Shown in pieces: positions 57,395-57,481 of a stretch of 57,481 nt of DNA. Under the pieces are notes generated by a model that had not been told where the DNA came from, did not search any database, and saw nothing but the letters and a program-made list of their open reading frames with translations. Location: the NCBI GenBank assembly GCA_017456145.1, contig JAFTJZ010000008.1, positions 1 through 57,481 of the forward strand, in the 5' to 3' direction. The translations under genes and the position numbers were made by a program. Every line of letters begins with the position of its first letter. Positions within the stretch are counted from its first letter, which is position 1. Origin of the DNA: Clostridia bacterium (GTDB lineage Bacteria > Bacillota > Clostridia > Oscillospirales > CAG-272).

Positions 57395-57481
57395 ATTTTC
57401 AAGGAGGTAATGAACATCCCCAAAAATTAAAACGCAGGTTCCGCATTGTTGTCACACAAACTCCAAGAGTCGCCAAACGAA

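Noticed and set aside
56377-57481. CRISPR array
   Set aside because: Units are about 400 bases with internal promoters and terminators; no short direct repeats with uniform spacers and no cas genes.
56377-57481. Retron msr-msd or ToxIN-type antitoxin array
   Set aside because: No reverse transcriptase or toxin gene is in the window, and repeats are far longer than the 36-base type III units. Retron remains possible only if an RT lies beyond the edge.

Overview
The window looks like a chromosomal segment of an uncultured gut member of the Clostridia (Bacillota). The evidence is strong Shine-Dalgarno sites, near-consensus sigma-A promoters with 17-bp spacers, lipoprotein signal peptides, SipW-type secretion, a BlaI/BlaR pair, a PadR-DUF1700-DUF4097 operon, heterodimeric ABC exporters, two-gene-overlap operons and carbohydrate genes (GH78, GH109-like, GxGYxYP). 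No rRNA, tRNA, CRISPR array or complete IS element is visible.

Layout. 1-0.37 kb: inverted copy of a multi-hairpin repeat. 0.37-1.6 kb: DnaQ-like exonuclease. 2.0-4.6 kb: SipW signal peptidase with two substrates. 5.0-6.9 kb: a regulator fusing an HTH to an orotate-phosphoribosyltransferase-like domain, coupled to pyrF. 7.0-11.9 kb: two tandem GxGYxYP lipoproteins. 12.1-15.8 kb: first heterodimeric ABC exporter. 16.1-17.7 kb (minus): cobalamin riboswitch, a small gene and a DUF4430-like lipoprotein. 17.9-20.2 kb: polar amino acid ABC importer. 20.6-24.4 kb: second heterodimeric exporter. 24.6-27.0 kb (minus): a radical SAM enzyme with two proteins sharing a nearly identical Cys-rich N-terminal module. 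27.3-31.0 kb: divergent GH109-like enzyme and GH78 rhamnosidase. 31.0-32.3 kb: nest of structured repeats. 32.4-34.9 kb: GMP synthase without a glutaminase domain, and a purine permease. 35.2-41.5 kb: three regulator-led loci (XRE-membrane, BlaI-BlaR, PadR-DUF1700-DUF4097). 41.6-44.4 kb: third GxGYxYP-like protein. 44.5-46.0 kb (minus): PstS-like anchored protein with two small membrane proteins. 46.3-49.2 kb (minus): holA, a phosphodiesterase, cysE. 49.4-50.5 kb: cluster of DnaA-box-like sites and a mazF-like gene. 50.7-52.3 kb (minus): CNNM/CorC protein with a long leader. 52.5-55.9 kb: proB, proA, proC. 56.0-56.3 kb: type I toxin-antitoxin candidate. 56.4 kb to the end: tandem array of promoter-terminator RNA units.

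Two things stand out. The first is the tandem array at the right edge. At least three units each carry a promoter, a 5' GCCAAAC that pairs with a later GTTTGGC through a 13-18 bp stem of changing sequence, a variable core, and an intrinsic terminator with compensatory changes. It runs off the end of the window. I do not recognise it and consider it the best candidate for an undescribed system. The second is the three-gene operon of a radical SAM enzyme and two proteins whose first 80 or so residues (four-Cys motif plus membrane segment) are almost identical while the rest differs, which suggests a modular maturation or export system.

Intergenic regions are unusually rich in repeated hairpins whose stems covary between copies. 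They separate almost every operon. All calls come from reading the sequence; no database search was run.
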